Notes under the pieces: model-generated
The model's database searches: none
Seen by the model: only the letters and a program-made list of their open reading frames with translations
What the model was told of the DNA's origin: nothing
Translations under genes and position numbers: made by a program
Part shown: in pieces, positions 1 to 7,721 of the stretch
Numbering within the stretch: the stretch's first letter is position 1
Layout of the letters: the number at the start of each line of letters is the position of its first letter
Assembly: GCF_022775115.1 (NCBI RefSeq)
Contig: NZ_JALFLA010000016.1
Coordinates: 1 to 49,878, forward strand
Direction: 5' to 3'
Origin: Agathobaculum sp.
Lineage (GTDB): Bacteria; Bacillota; Clostridia; Oscillospirales; Butyricicoccaceae
Length of the DNA stretch: 49,878 nt

Positions 1-1
1 G

Positions 2-151
2 AAGTGCATTGAAAGCCTGAAAGCCAAGAAAGAAGAAGTCCTGAACCCCAAGGTTTCCCCCAAGCAGCAGTTGAAGGCTGTTCTGGCTAAGGCTGAGGAA
101 AGTGGCCTTTCTCCTGAGGATATTGCTAAGAAGCTGGGCATTAGCCTGTAA
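2..151 (+). CDS. C-terminal fragment of an unknown protein
   Basis: An open frame enters from the left edge and ends at TAA (149-151), giving about 49 residues. The piece is lysine/glutamate rich (for example ESLKAKKEEV) and ends in a short helix-turn-helix-like tail, SPEDIAKKLGISL. That tail would suit a small DNA-binding or regulatory protein, but I do not recognise a family. The local sequence is AT-richer than the rest of the window. A strong hairpin terminator follows about 55 bases after the stop, which supports this being a genuine 3' gene end. Function unassigned. Confidence 0.55.
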   Translation, partial: KCIESLKAKKEEVLNPKVSPKQQLKAVLAKAEESGLSPEDIAKKLGISL

Positions 152-204
152 GCTACCCTTGGGGGTATATCACCAAATCACACAATTTCACCCTACCCTA
201 TGAA

Positions 205-238
205 GATACCGGGGGCCATCAGCCCCCGGTATCGTTTT
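205..238 (+). terminator. Intrinsic terminator of the left-edge gene
   Basis: A perfect 12-bp stem, GATACCGGGGGC (205-216) against GCCCCCGGTATC (222-233), with a 5-base loop, followed by GTTTT. It lies 53 bases after the stop of the left-edge gene. Confidence 0.85.
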
Positions 239-341
239 GCAGTTGATTTTGATGTGATGATTTCAAAATGGAGTGAAATCGGCTACTCTTGGGAAAGGTC
301 TTAAACCCTGTACCCATTGTGTCCCAAGGGTTTCAGGGCAA

Positions 342-417
342 CTCAAGGGAAAAGCACTCAAGGGAAAGGATTTTTTAGGGGTAAAATCGAAGTTTTTTCC
401 CATGGATTTCCCTTGAG
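342..417. repeat. Cluster of 11-bp repeats in an AT-rich gap
   Basis: The 11-mer CTCAAGGGAAA occurs at 342-352 and 357-367, and its exact inverse TTTCCCTTGAG at 407-417. A looser relative, CTTGGGAAAGG, lies near 288-298. The second direct copy and the inverted copy could form an 11-bp stem. No gene is seen between about 240 and 490. The repeats may be protein-binding sites or part of an element boundary; the sequence does not decide. Confidence 0.5.
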
Positions 418-490
418 ATTTTCAAAAATATGTTTTGAGAATGTGTTGAGATGACAACATTTTAGTCTTTTAGTTTCGTGTCTGAAAATT

Positions 491-535
491 AGAAACCCCC
501 TTGACGATGGGGTGTTTCCTATCGTCAAGGGGTTT
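491..535 (-). terminator. Terminator of the Rrf2-rubrerythrin operon
   Basis: On the minus strand, AAACCCCTTGACGAT (535-521) pairs with ATCGTCAAGGGGGTTT (508-493), with one bulged base. TCTAATTTTC follows. It lies about 20 bases after the rubrerythrin stop. Confidence 0.8.
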
Positions 536-557
536 AAAATGTTGCTATTTCAGCGAA

Positions 558-1097
558 TTAGAAGTAACGCTTCAGCAGGCCAGCAAATGCCTTGCCGTGG
601 CGAGCCTCGTCCTTAGCCATCTCATGAACGGTGTCATGGATCGCATCCAGATTGTGCTCCTTGGCGCGCTTGGCCAGATCGAACTTGCCGGCGGTAGCAC
701 CGTTCTCAGCCTCGACACGCATCTCGAGGTTCTTCTTGGTCGAGTTGGTCACGACCTCACCGAGCAGCTCAGCGAACTTGGAAGCGTGCTCAGCCTCCTC
801 GAAAGCGGCCTTCTCCCAGTACAGGCCGATCTCCGGATAGCCCTCACGATGAGCAACGCGGGACATCGCCAGATACATGCCAACCTCGGTGCACTCGCCC
901 TCGAAGTTCATGCGCAGATCCTTCATGATGTCCTCGGGAGCGCCCTGCGCCACACCGACAACGTGCTCGCAAGCCCAAGTTCTCTCGCCAGACTGCTCCT
1001 GGAACTTAGCCGCGGGAGCGTGGCAGATGGGGCACTCAGCCGGAGCGGAGTCGCCTTCATGTACATAACCGCAAACGGTGCAAACAAACTTCTTCAT
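558..1097 (-). CDS. rbr: Reverse rubrerythrin (rubredoxin domain first)
   Basis: Non-haem di-iron peroxidase of anaerobes that reduces hydrogen peroxide with electrons passed through its own rubredoxin iron. The N-terminal rubredoxin domain has C6-x2-C9 and C22-x2-C25. The ferritin-like four-helix domain follows, with E66/E68, E101-x2-H104 and E164-x2-H167 as di-iron ligand candidates. Classical rubrerythrins carry the rubredoxin domain at the C-terminus; the order here, at 179 residues, is that of the reverse type known from clostridia. The ATG has an AGGAGG SD about 10 bases upstream. It lies 35 bases after an Rrf2-family regulator on the same strand, so the two very likely form a stress-responsive operon ending at the hairpin 491-535. 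Confidence 0.93.
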   Translation of the reverse strand: MKKFVCTVCGYVHEGDSAPAECPICHAPAAKFQEQSGERTWACEHVVGVAQGAPEDIMKDLRMNFEGECTEVGMYLAMSRVAHREGYPEIGLYWEKAAFEEAEHASKFAELLGEVVTNSTKKNLEMRVEAENGATAGKFDLAKRAKEHNLDAIHDTVHEMAKDEARHGKAFAGLLKRYF

Positions 1098-1132
1098 GGT
1101 TTTCTTCCTCCTAAAATAAATAGTTGAACTTA

Positions 1133-1543
1133 TTAGTTATCAGCCGGAACAAAGCGGTCCATCGTAATGGCCATCAGCTGATCGCGCAGAGAACGGTTGA
1201 TTTTGCCGAACACACGGTGAAAATCACACTCCTGCCGACTACCTACGCAAGTACATTGAAACTCATTGGACAGACAGTGATTGATTGCAATCGGTCCATC
1301 TATGCATTCAATGATCTCGCCCAGACTGATATCCGCAGGGGCACGCATAAGCTCATAACCACCTGACACACCCTTGTAGGATTTCGTGATGCCGGCCTTG
1401 GTCAGCTTGCGCAGAATCTTCAAAGCAAAGCGCAGCGTAATGCCGGTCGACTCTGAAATATCCTTTGCGCACTGTTTTTCTCCGGTCACAGCCAGATAGT
1501 ATGTCACGCGAATCGCGTAATCCGCTTCGTGCGTGATTCTCAC
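1133..1543 (-). CDS. Rrf2-family Fe-S transcriptional regulator
   Basis: Winged-helix regulator of about 136 residues, of the family that includes IscR, NsrR and CymR. The N-terminus ([18 protein letters not shown]) is the typical Rrf2 start. C90, C97, C99 and C106 form a cysteine cluster where IscR/NsrR-type proteins bind an Fe-S cluster, so redox, iron or NO sensing is plausible. I chose the GTG start at 1543: GGGAGG sits 7 bases upstream and it gives the usual family N-terminus. The longer open frame would run back through the promoter. It is the first gene of an operon with reverse rubrerythrin. Sensing of a particular signal is inference. Confidence 0.88.
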   Translation of the reverse strand: MRITHEADYAIRVTYYLAVTGEKQCAKDISESTGITLRFALKILRKLTKAGITKSYKGVSGGYELMRAPADISLGEIIECIDGPIAINHCLSNEFQCTCVGSRQECDFHRVFGKINRSLRDQLMAITMDRFVPADN

Positions 1544-1577
1544 TTTGTTCCTCCCCTTCTCTAACTGGAACATCTTT

Positions 1578-1606
1578 AGTATAATCGTGTTCCACACAAA
1601 AGTCAA
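1578..1606 (-). promoter_or_regulatory. Promoter of Rrf2-rbr with spacer palindrome
   Basis: Minus strand: -35 TTGACT (1606-1601), a 17-base spacer, -10 TATACT (1583-1578). Inside the spacer is GTGT-GGA-ACAC (1597-1587), a small inverted repeat placed where a repressor such as the Rrf2 protein itself could bind. The promoter call is strong; the operator reading is tentative. Confidence 0.75.
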
Positions 1607-1798
1607 TATATTTTCAGAAAAATAGATAAAAATTTTTAATTGATAACAGTTACTATTTGCATCCATGTACGACACTTTTTATGTGTACATTTTTCGCTAT
1701 GCCCCGGTATATGTTACCAGTATACCACAGCCGTTTCACAAAGTCTACTCATTTTGGTTTATTTTGCCGCATTCAGTCAAAAGAATGTATCGTTCCGC

Positions 1799-2389
1799 TC
1801 ATAGCTGCCCAGCCGCCTGCAAAATCAGCGCCAGCGCCGCGTCGATTCCCAGACGGCTGGTGCATAGCGTCAGATCGAAGCTGGTCGCGTCCGCGTAGTG
1901 GTGGCCGGTGTAGCGGGTGCAGTAGGCCTTGCGGGCTTTGTCCGCCGCGCGGATATTTGCCCGCAGCTTTTCAGGGCTGACGTCATGCATCAGGCCGCTC
2001 ATCCGCTCGACGCGCCACTCAAAATCCGCGTGGATGAACACCCGCAGACAGTGGTCAAACTCCCGCAGGATATAATCCGCGTTGCGTCCGACGATCACGC
2101 AGCTCTCCCGGTCGGCGATCTCACGGATCGCCTTGACCTGCGCCTCCCACAACTTGTCGCTCAGTGGGCGGTTGTAAAAATCAAACAGGCTCTGCGTCAG
2201 GCCAAAATCCGTCGGCACACGCTCGTCCCACTGGCGCACCTGCGCGGGCGAGAGCCCGACCGAAGCCTTGGCAGTGCGCAGGATCAGATCCTTGTTATAA
2301 AACGGAATCCCCAGCGCGTCCGCGACACGCCGGCCGATCTCGCCGCCGCCCGCACCAAATTGCCGGCCGATGGTAATGATCTTTCTCAT
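1799..2389 (-). CDS. Cytidylate-kinase-like family protein
   Basis: A 196-residue protein resembling the stand-alone cytidylate-kinase-like family (Pfam Cytidylate_kin2) common in Firmicutes. It starts with a glycine-rich nucleotide-binding loop, GRQFGAGGGEIGRR (residues 8-21), in which the usual P-loop GKST is replaced. VIVGRNADYIL and an arginine-rich lid follow in the middle. Members are presumed nucleotide kinases, but few have a proven substrate. It has its own promoter (2420-2448) and SD AGGAGGACAAATAA before ATG, so it looks monocistronic. I see no clear terminator in 1676-1798. Confidence 0.8.
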   Translation of the reverse strand: MRKIITIGRQFGAGGGEIGRRVADALGIPFYNKDLILRTAKASVGLSPAQVRQWDERVPTDFGLTQSLFDFYNRPLSDKLWEAQVKAIREIADRESCVIVGRNADYILREFDHCLRVFIHADFEWRVERMSGLMHDVSPEKLRANIRAADKARKAYCTRYTGHHYADATSFDLTLCTSRLGIDAALALILQAAGQL

Positions 2390-2419
2390 TTATTTGTCCT
2401 CCTGTTACCCTGTTTATTC

Positions 2420-2448
2420 ATTATAACCGACTGGTGCGGCAAACGCAA
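2420..2448 (-). promoter_or_regulatory. Promoter of the cytidylate-kinase-like gene
   Basis: Minus strand: -35 TTGCGT (2448-2443), 17-base spacer, -10 TATAAT (2425-2420). Confidence 0.7.
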
Positions 2449-2465
2449 GCGCAGCCACCCACCGA

Positions 2466-2499
2466 TAGAAAGAAAGGCGGAAGCCAGCCGCCTCCGCCT
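2466..2499 (-). terminator. Terminator of the amino-acid ABC operon
   Basis: Minus strand hairpin with arms GGCGGA (2498-2493) and TTCCGCC (2482-2476), followed by TTTCTTTC. It lies 20 bases after the ATPase stop. Confidence 0.65.
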
Positions 2500-2519
2500 C
2501 TGTCCACCGTATTGTCCTG

Positions 2520-3266
2520 TCACAATACCTTACTCAAAAAGTCGATCGTGCGCTGCTCACGCGGGTGGTTGATGACCTCGTCCGGCGTGCCCTCCTCCAC
2601 GATATAGCCGCCCTCCATAAAAATCACGCGGCTGGCGACCTCACGGGCAAAACCGATCTCATGGGTGACGACCACCATCGTCATACCCTCCTGCGCAAGA
2701 TTCTGCATGACCTGAAGCACCTCGCCGACCATCTCCGGATCGAGCGCCGAGGTCGGCTCGTCAAACAGCAGGATGTCAGGATTCATGGCCAGCGCGCGGG
2801 CGATAGCAACGCGCTGCTTCTGCCCGCCGGAGAGCTGCGCAGGAAAGGCCTCTGCCTTGTCCGACAGACCGACGCGCCGGAGCAGCCGCATCGCATTTTC
2901 CCGCGCCTCGGCCTTGGTGGCCTTTTTCAGCTCGGTGGGCGCAAGCACCATATTGCCCATCACATCCAGATTATTAAACAGGTTGAAATGCTGGAACACC
3001 ATGCCCACGTTTTCCCGCACCTTGTTCATGTCGGTGTGCTTGTCGGTAATGTCATAGCCGTCGACCACGACCGTGCCGCTGGTGATATCCTCCAGCCGGT
3101 TCAGGCAGCGCAGAAAGGTTGACTTGCCACTGCCCGAGGGGCCTAAAATAACGACCACCTCGCCCTCGTAGATGTCGATGGAGACATCCTTGAGCACCTC
3201 CAGCGCACCGAAGCTTTTTTTCAAATGGGAAACATGGATCTTTGCGTTTTGCTTATTCGCGGCCAC
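2520..3266 (-). CDS. Polar amino-acid ABC transporter ATPase (GlnQ type)
   Basis: Cytoplasmic ATPase of a polar amino-acid uptake (PAAT) transporter, 248 residues. Walker A GPSGSGKS 42-49, Q-loop Q92, signature LSGGQ 145-149, Walker B with D169-E170, H-loop H202: all catalytic elements are present. The GTG at 3266 is preferred because GAGGAGG lies just upstream; the longer open frame reads into the SD. It overlaps the permease gene by 14 bases, indicating coupled translation. The last gene of the operon SBP-permease-ATPase. The substrate could be glutamine, cystine, arginine or another polar amino acid; the sequence alone does not settle it. Confidence 0.93.
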   Translation of the reverse strand: MAANKQNAKIHVSHLKKSFGALEVLKDVSIDIYEGEVVVILGPSGSGKSTFLRCLNRLEDITSGTVVVDGYDITDKHTDMNKVRENVGMVFQHFNLFNNLDVMGNMVLAPTELKKATKAEARENAMRLLRRVGLSDKAEAFPAQLSGGQKQRVAIARALAMNPDILLFDEPTSALDPEMVGEVLQVMQNLAQEGMTMVVVTHEIGFAREVASRVIFMEGGYIVEEGTPDEVINHPREQRTIDFLSKVL

Positions 3267-3927
3267 GGTTGATCCTCCTCTCCATCGCCTTGGCAAACCG
3301 GGACAGAATCGTGATAACGATCAGATACATCACGCCCACGATGAACCATACCTCAAACGAGCGCATCGTATTGGCTACCACGTTTTTTGCGGTATTGACC
3401 AGCTCGGGAAAGCCGATGATCGACAGGATAGAGGTGTCCTTGAGCGTAATGATGAACTGGTTGATGATCGAGGGGATCATGGTGCGGATGGCCTGCGGCA
3501 GCACGACCTTCTGCATGGCCTTCCAGTAAGGCAGACCCAGACTGCGTGCGGCCTCCATCTGTCCCTTGTCCACGCTCTGGATGCCGGCGCGGATGATCTC
3601 GGCCATATACGCGCCGCAGTTGAGCGCCAGCGCGATCGTACCCGCTTGCAGAGCGGAGAGCATCATGGGAATGCGCAAAATGCTGTTGAACAACTGCGGC
3701 ACGCCAAAGTAAATAAAGAACGCCAGCACGATCATCGGCTCGCCGCGGATCACATCCACAAAAATGGTGGAGATCGCATTACACACGCGGCTTTTCAGCA
3801 CGCTCAGCAGGCCGAAGATCAGACCCAAAATGCAGGCAAAAAACAGGCCGCACAACGCCAGCAGCAGCGTTTGACCCATTGCACGCAGCAGCAAAGACCC
3901 GTAGGTGGTGATGATTTGAACAATCAC
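3253..3927 (-). CDS. Polar amino-acid ABC transporter permease
   Basis: Inner-membrane subunit of the HisM/GlnP type, 224 residues with about five hydrophobic spans. The EAA coupling loop is seen in [20 protein letters not shown] (near residues 125-144), which contacts the ATPase. The GTG at 3927 has AAAGGAG nine bases upstream; a TTG nine bases earlier abuts the SD and is less likely. It lies between the binding-protein gene and the ATPase gene of the same operon. Confidence 0.92.
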   Translation of the reverse strand: MIVQIITTYGSLLLRAMGQTLLLALCGLFFACILGLIFGLLSVLKSRVCNAISTIFVDVIRGEPMIVLAFFIYFGVPQLFNSILRIPMMLSALQAGTIALALNCGAYMAEIIRAGIQSVDKGQMEAARSLGLPYWKAMQKVVLPQAIRTMIPSIINQFIITLKDTSILSIIGFPELVNTAKNVVANTMRSFEVWFIVGVMYLIVITILSRFAKAMERRINRGRE

Positions 3928-4103
3928 GGGGCGCAACTCCTTTCTAAAAAAACTCTGTTAGCCATGTGTGCTGATACAAATACTGTATGCTTTATTGTCG
4001 ATAATACCCGCCGCAGCGGATATATTGTTTTTTTGCTATGCTGTTTTCCGCGAGCAGAAAGCCAGCCTTATCAGCACACAGCGCCAACAGAGCCTTATAA
4101 AGA

Positions 4104-4135
4104 CAGGGGGCGCCGGAACGAACCAGTGCCCCCTG
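4104..4135 (-). terminator. Partial terminator between SBP and permease genes
   Basis: Minus strand: CAGGGGGC (4135-4128) pairs with GCCCCCTG (4111-4104), followed by TCTTTATAA. It sits at the start of the 226-base gap after the solute-binding-protein stop. A leaky hairpin here would give more binding protein than membrane subunits, a usual arrangement for ABC importers. Confidence 0.6.
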
Positions 4136-4153
4136 AAACCTTCTTGCTTGCTG

Positions 4154-4951
4154 TCAGCCCAGATACTTGGCGATGATCTCATCATACTTGCCGTTGGCCT
4201 TGATGTTGGCCAGACCGGCGTTGAACATGTCGATCAGTTCCTGATTGTCAGCGTTGAAGATGGCAAAGCCATAGGGAGCACCCTCATTCTCCGTGCCGTC
4301 CACGATCCGCAACGCCAAGCCGCCCTCCTTGATGGACGCAGCCATGATGGGCGTATCCTCAAAGCAGGCGACCGCCTGACCGCCCATCACCGCCTGATAC
4401 ATCGTGGGGGAGTCCTCAAAGTAGGTGATGCTGAAGCCGTATTCGTCCTTCAGGCTCTCCGCGTAGGCAGCACCCTGTGTACCGGTCTTGACGGCAACAG
4501 TCTTGCCGCTCAGGTCGGCAAAACCGGCGATATCCGAGCCTTCGGCCACGGTCATGCACTGGGTGGCGGTGTAGTAGCCGTCAGAGAAGATCCAGCCGCT
4601 CTGCTTGCGCTCCTCGGTGATGGAAGCGCCCGCGATCATGCCGTCCGCCTGACCGGCTTGGCAGGCCGCAATGGCGGCGTCCCAGCCAAGGCTTCTCATC
4701 TCATACTGAAAGCCCTGATCCTCGGCCACAGCCGCGACGATGTCCACGTCAATACCGACAAAGTTGCCCGAAGCATCGGTGTACTCAAAGGGCTTGAACA
4801 CCGTATCCGAAGCGATGACCCAGACCTTGCCTCCGTCCGCTGCGCCGACGGGCGCATTGTTGCCTGCCGCCGTGCCGGAGGAGTTGTTGCCGCAGGCGGC
4901 CAGCCCCAAAGCCAGACCGGCAGCGACAAGCAGGGAAAGTGCTTTTTTCAT
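4154..4951 (-). CDS. Amino-acid ABC transporter substrate-binding lipoprotein
   Basis: Family 3 extracellular solute-binding protein, 265 residues. The N-terminus MKKALSLLVAAGLALGLAAC is a lipoprotein signal with lipobox LAAC (C20). The mature part begins after a short GNNSSG linker. Hallmarks include FKPFEYTDASGNFVGIDVDI and WDAAIAACQAGQADGMIAG. The ATG has AAGGAG just upstream. It is the first gene of its operon, with a good promoter about 145 bases upstream (5095-5123). The leader between them has local hairpins but no terminator or riboswitch motif I recognise. Confidence 0.93.
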   Translation of the reverse strand: MKKALSLLVAAGLALGLAACGNNSSGTAAGNNAPVGAADGGKVWVIASDTVFKPFEYTDASGNFVGIDVDIVAAVAEDQGFQYEMRSLGWDAAIAACQAGQADGMIAGASITEERKQSGWIFSDGYYTATQCMTVAEGSDIAGFADLSGKTVAVKTGTQGAAYAESLKDEYGFSITYFEDSPTMYQAVMGGQAVACFEDTPIMAASIKEGGLALRIVDGTENEGAPYGFAIFNADNQELIDMFNAGLANIKANGKYDEIIAKYLG

Positions 4952-5094
4952 GTTGTGATTCTCCTTACTTTCATTTGGCGGGCCGCGGCGCCGCATCCCC
5001 ACGGCGGCTTCCGCACACGCGGAAAAGCGACCCTAAAACGCAACAAGCGACAGCAGTATCCAGATCACCGCCATCGCTTATGATGCCTGTTGCA

Positions 5095-5123
5095 ATTTTA
5101 ACACAGAACAGCCGCTCCGTCAA
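5095..5123 (-). promoter_or_regulatory. Promoter of the amino-acid ABC operon
   Basis: Minus strand: -35 TTGACG (5123-5118), 17-base spacer, -10 TAAAAT (5100-5095). The gap 5124-5474 upstream contains no gene, only an inverted repeat GGTTTGCT/AGCAAACC (5239-5266) and the terminator of the next operon. Confidence 0.75.
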
Positions 5124-5319
5124 GCATTTCGCTCCACTTTTCTTTTTTGTACATAACTATTCAGATAAAGCTTTCTTTCTATGCTCCGCTATACTACCGT
5201 CAAGATGTCCGCCGCGCGGCATCTGTTTTCAAAAACGGGGTTTGCTCTCGCCCCTTGCAGCAAACCAACGATTTGCCCGCCTGCTGCATTCTCTTTCATG
5301 GCCGCAGGCGTGTCCGGCT

Positions 5320-5358
5320 AAAAACGGAGCGGCACCGCTGATGCTGCACCACTCCGCT
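5320..5358 (-). terminator. Terminator after the flavin reductase-rubredoxin gene
   Basis: Minus strand: GCGGAGTGGTGC pairs with GGTGCCGCTCCGT through a 12-bp stem that includes wobble pairs, then TTTTTA. It lies about 115 bases after the stop of the gene at 5475. Confidence 0.7.
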
Positions 5359-5474
5359 TAAAACAATATATCTCCTATGCAGGGGCACCCTGTGCCGCTC
5401 ACACAATTTGGGGCGGTTCATGCCGCGGATACCGCCAGAAGGCCCTTGCTTTGTGCCTGCGCAGACAAAGTACG

Positions 5475-6107
5475 TCAGCCCTCGCTGCGCTTGATGAATT
5501 TACTGCGCGGCGCGCGGCAGATCGGGCAGATGAAGTCGTCCGGGATATCCTCGGACAAGCGGACATAGCCGCAAACCGTGCACTTCCAACCCGCGTCCGC
5601 GTCCAACTCGTGGTAAACCGGCGCGACGGGCGGCACATCCTCGCCCCGCTTTTCAAAATCGCGCACGGTCAGGCATTCGCCGGCGGACAGCACCTCGGCG
5701 TCAAGCAGGTCGCAGATAAACAGCGTGTACGAGCCGATCGAGACCGTTTCGCTGACCTTGAAGCTCAGGCGGGAGAGCATCCCTTCCCGCAGGTAGGGGC
5801 AGCCCTTGGCGTCCGTCTCAAAGGGGAAAGCAGCGAATTTATCGACCGCACGGCCGGATTTGTAGCCAAATTCGTTGACCACGCGGTCGGGCGCATCGGA
5901 GGCCAGCAGGGTGGCGGCGCACACGCCGCTCTGCTTGAGCGCGGCGCAGGTGGCCGAATCGTTGTTCATCGACAGCGTAAAGCGCGGCGGACGGGACGAG
6001 GTGACCTGATGCAGCGAGTTGATGATGCAGCCGAAATTGCGGCCGTCGGCCACGGTGGATACGAGCGCAAGGCTGTAATTGATTTTTTTGTAAACGGCGT
6101 TGTTCAT
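5475..6107 (-). CDS. Flavin reductase domain fused to C-terminal rubredoxin
   Basis: A 210-residue fusion. Residues 1 to about 160 form a FMN-binding flavin-reductase-like domain (NYSLALVSTVADGRNFGCIINS near the start, as in flavoredoxins). The C-terminus is a rubredoxin: C176-x2-C179-G-Y and C194-P-I-C197. Similar proteins (high-molecular-weight rubredoxin of acetogens) pass electrons from NAD(P)H or other donors to oxygen- or NO-reducing flavodiiron proteins or rubrerythrins. That role here is inference, strengthened by the reverse rubrerythrin nearby. The start at 6107 has GAGGAGGAG upstream; longer in-frame starts run through the regulatory region. A Fur-like box lies 20 bases upstream of the start. 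Confidence 0.88.
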   Translation of the reverse strand: MNNAVYKKINYSLALVSTVADGRNFGCIINSLHQVTSSRPPRFTLSMNNDSATCAALKQSGVCAATLLASDAPDRVVNEFGYKSGRAVDKFAAFPFETDAKGCPYLREGMLSRLSFKVSETVSIGSYTLFICDLLDAEVLSAGECLTVRDFEKRGEDVPPVAPVYHELDADAGWKCTVCGYVRLSEDIPDDFICPICRAPRSKFIKRSEG

Positions 6108-6127
6108 GGGTAAGCTCCTCCTCATAA

Positions 6128-6142
6128 TGATAACAAATATCA
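6128..6142. promoter_or_regulatory. Fur/PerR-like operator upstream of flavin reductase gene
   Basis: TGATAACAAATATCA matches the 7-1-7 Fur-type palindrome TGATAATnATTATCA at 12 of 14 positions. It lies between the start codon (6107) and a possible weak minus-strand promoter with -35 TTGACG at 6189-6184. Binding by Fur, PerR or another family member is inferred from the motif only. Confidence 0.55.
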
Positions 6143-6221
6143 ATTGCAAATAAATATTAACATATGGAGCAGAAAAAAGCAACCGTCAAATCGCGCAAAA
6201 GCGCAGCAATTTTTTTGGCGT

Positions 6222-6560
6222 TTACAGCAGGTTCATGATGCTGGGCTTCTCCAGTTCGGGCAGGTGTCGCAGCTGAGAGAGCAGTTCGGCGCGGTCGACG
6301 CGCAGATCGTCCTCCAGCCCGGCGGCCTGTGCTGCACGCAGCCGCGCGAACAGCAAATTGGCCTGATCCAGCTCATCGTGCAGCAACAGCGCGCCGAATT
6401 TGCTCTGCGCGCGCATCCAAAGCGCGTAGGCTTGCTCCAGCTCATCGGCTTCCAGCGCCGCCACGACCTCATTTACCGTGCGCTCGACCGTGCTGCTGCT
6501 CCACAGGCTGCCCCAGAGCAGCAGAGCCAGCACGACGAAAGCGATCAACAGGCGCCGCAT
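6222..6560 (-). CDS. DUF4363 membrane-anchored protein
   Basis: About 112 residues, with one N-terminal hydrophobic segment (RRLLIAFVVLALLLWGSLW) followed by a helical extracytoplasmic domain rich in Leu, Glu and Ala. It fits the DUF4363 family, which is commonly encoded next to DUF421 proteins in Firmicutes. The ATG at 6560 follows the DUF421 stop by one base (TGATATG) and has AGGAGGGAG just upstream inside that gene, so the pair is translationally coupled. Function unknown. Confidence 0.75.
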   Translation of the reverse strand: MRRLLIAFVVLALLLWGSLWSSSTVERTVNEVVAALEADELEQAYALWMRAQSKFGALLLHDELDQANLLFARLRAAQAAGLEDDLRVDRAELLSQLRHLPELEKPSIMNLL

Positions 6561-6561
6561 A

Positions 6562-7236
6562 TCAGGCTCCCTCCTTTCGCTGTATGAAGGTGTTGCCGCA
6601 GTCGTCAAGCGTCATCAGAAAGACATCCCGCAGGGCGATGCTTTGGTTTTTCAGCCGGTTTTCAACAGCCTTGCCGTCCAGCCGGAGCAGGTCGAGCGAG
6701 CGCTGCACCAGCTTGCCGTCCGACACCACGACGAGCGGCAGGCCGGTGTCCTTGGGCGTCAGGCCGAGCATTTCCGCGGTGACCGGCTGCTGCGGCTGCT
6801 TGAGGATGACGGACAGCGTGCCGTCTGGCTCGATTACGCCATATTTCACATCGGACACCGAGGTGACGTTCTGCTTGCGCAGGTTTTCCACGACCTCGTC
6901 GGTCGTCAGGCGCATCTGGCGCAGCTTGCGGATATCGAGCATCCCGCCGCGGATAATAATGGCCGGCTGGCCGTTGAGCAGGCGGCGAAAGGCGCGGCTT
7001 TTGAGCGCGATATGGCTCAGCAGGATTTCCAGCGCGATCAGCGTGGCGATCGGCACAAGGCCGGCGAACATCGGAATGCCGAGATCCTGCATGGGGATGG
7101 CGGCCAGATCGGAGATCAGAATGGTAACGACCAGCTCGCCGGGGTTAAGCTCACCGATCTGCCGTTTGCCCATCAAGCGCACGGCCGCAACGACGGCGAG
7201 ATACAGGATCAGCGTGCGCAGCAAAGGTACGGACAT
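6562..7236 (-). CDS. DUF421 (YetF-family) membrane protein
   Basis: 224 residues with about three transmembrane spans in the first 85 residues, then a soluble domain. Features are MGKRQIGELNPGELVVTIL near the N-terminus and NGQPAIIIRGGMLDIRKLRQ at the start of the soluble part, both typical of DUF421/YetF. The family has been linked to spore germination and membrane stress in Bacillus, but its biochemical role is unclear. I chose the ATG at 7236 (GAGG upstream) over the one at 7266. It is transcribed divergently from the ilv promoter, with about 130 bases between them. Confidence 0.87.
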   Translation of the reverse strand: MSVPLLRTLILYLAVVAAVRLMGKRQIGELNPGELVVTILISDLAAIPMQDLGIPMFAGLVPIATLIALEILLSHIALKSRAFRRLLNGQPAIIIRGGMLDIRKLRQMRLTTDEVVENLRKQNVTSVSDVKYGVIEPDGTLSVILKQPQQPVTAEMLGLTPKDTGLPLVVVSDGKLVQRSLDLLRLDGKAVENRLKNQSIALRDVFLMTLDDCGNTFIQRKEGA

Positions 7237-7366
7237 GGTTATAGCCTCTTTTCCAAGTGGAATCATCCATAGTATGGACGGGCAGCAAGGGGATTATTCC
7301 CACGGCAGGAAGAAAGCCGTCGCGGCGAGTGCGGAGAGCAGCCACCGCGCAAATGACGAAAAGCTG

Positions 7367-7395
7367 TTGACAACCGCGAAAGAGCGCCGTATAAT
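7367..7395 (+). promoter_or_regulatory. Consensus sigma-A promoter of the ilv operon
   Basis: TTGACA (7367-7372), exactly 17 bases, TATAAT (7390-7395): a full consensus match. Transcription would start near 7402 and run directly into the T-box leader. Confidence 0.93.
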
Positions 7396-7401
7396 AAAAC
7401 A

Positions 7402-7681
7402 GTACACTTCCAATATCAAAACAGGCGATGACCGGAAAAGTAGCTTCCCCAATCCATGCAGAGAGCCGTCGGACGGTGCAAGACGGCGGAAGAAGGATGC
7501 GCGAAAGTCCTCCGTGAGCCGAGCGGCTGAAAAGGGATGAAACAAGGCCCTGTGTAGGTCGTTCCGCGTGATTCGCGTTACAGGATCGGGTGAGTGGCCG
7601 CGCGGCTTAGGCGTGCGGCAAAAAGAGTGGTACCGCAGAGTGTAGTCTTTGTCTCTTTGAGGGGACAGGGACTTTTTTATT
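7402..7681 (+). promoter_or_regulatory. T-box riboswitch of the ilvBNCD operon
   Basis: A tRNA-sensing transcription attenuator. Stem I has the S-turn-like AAAAGTAG (7436-7443), the AGAGAG bulge (7460-7465) and the apical-loop motif GGTGCAAG (7475-7482). The T-box bulge AGAGTGGTACCGC (7625-7637) can pair with the NCCA end of an uncharged tRNA. The competing terminator runs from about 7645 to 7681: AGTCTTTGTCTC against GGGGACAGGGACT, followed by a T run. By register with the GAA that usually precedes it, the specifier is most likely GTC (7507-7509, valine). An overlapping CTC (leucine) cannot be excluded by eye. Uncharged tRNA would favour read-through into ilvB when branched-chain amino acids are scarce. 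Confidence 0.94.
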
Positions 7682-7721
7682 TTCTGTACAAACGACAAGG
7701 AGAAGAAAGGAGGCGGTTTTC

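Noticed and set aside
5043..5084. 13-codon hydrophobic mini-ORF (MAVIWILLSLVAF) in the amino-acid ABC leader
   Set aside because: No SD, no run of one amino-acid codon that fits attenuation, and no terminator after it, so it does not resemble the met leader.
6183..6221. Hairpin GCGCAAAAGCGC with a T run after DUF4363
   Set aside because: The T run follows on the plus strand, but the genes on both sides are on the minus strand, so it does not fit as their terminator.
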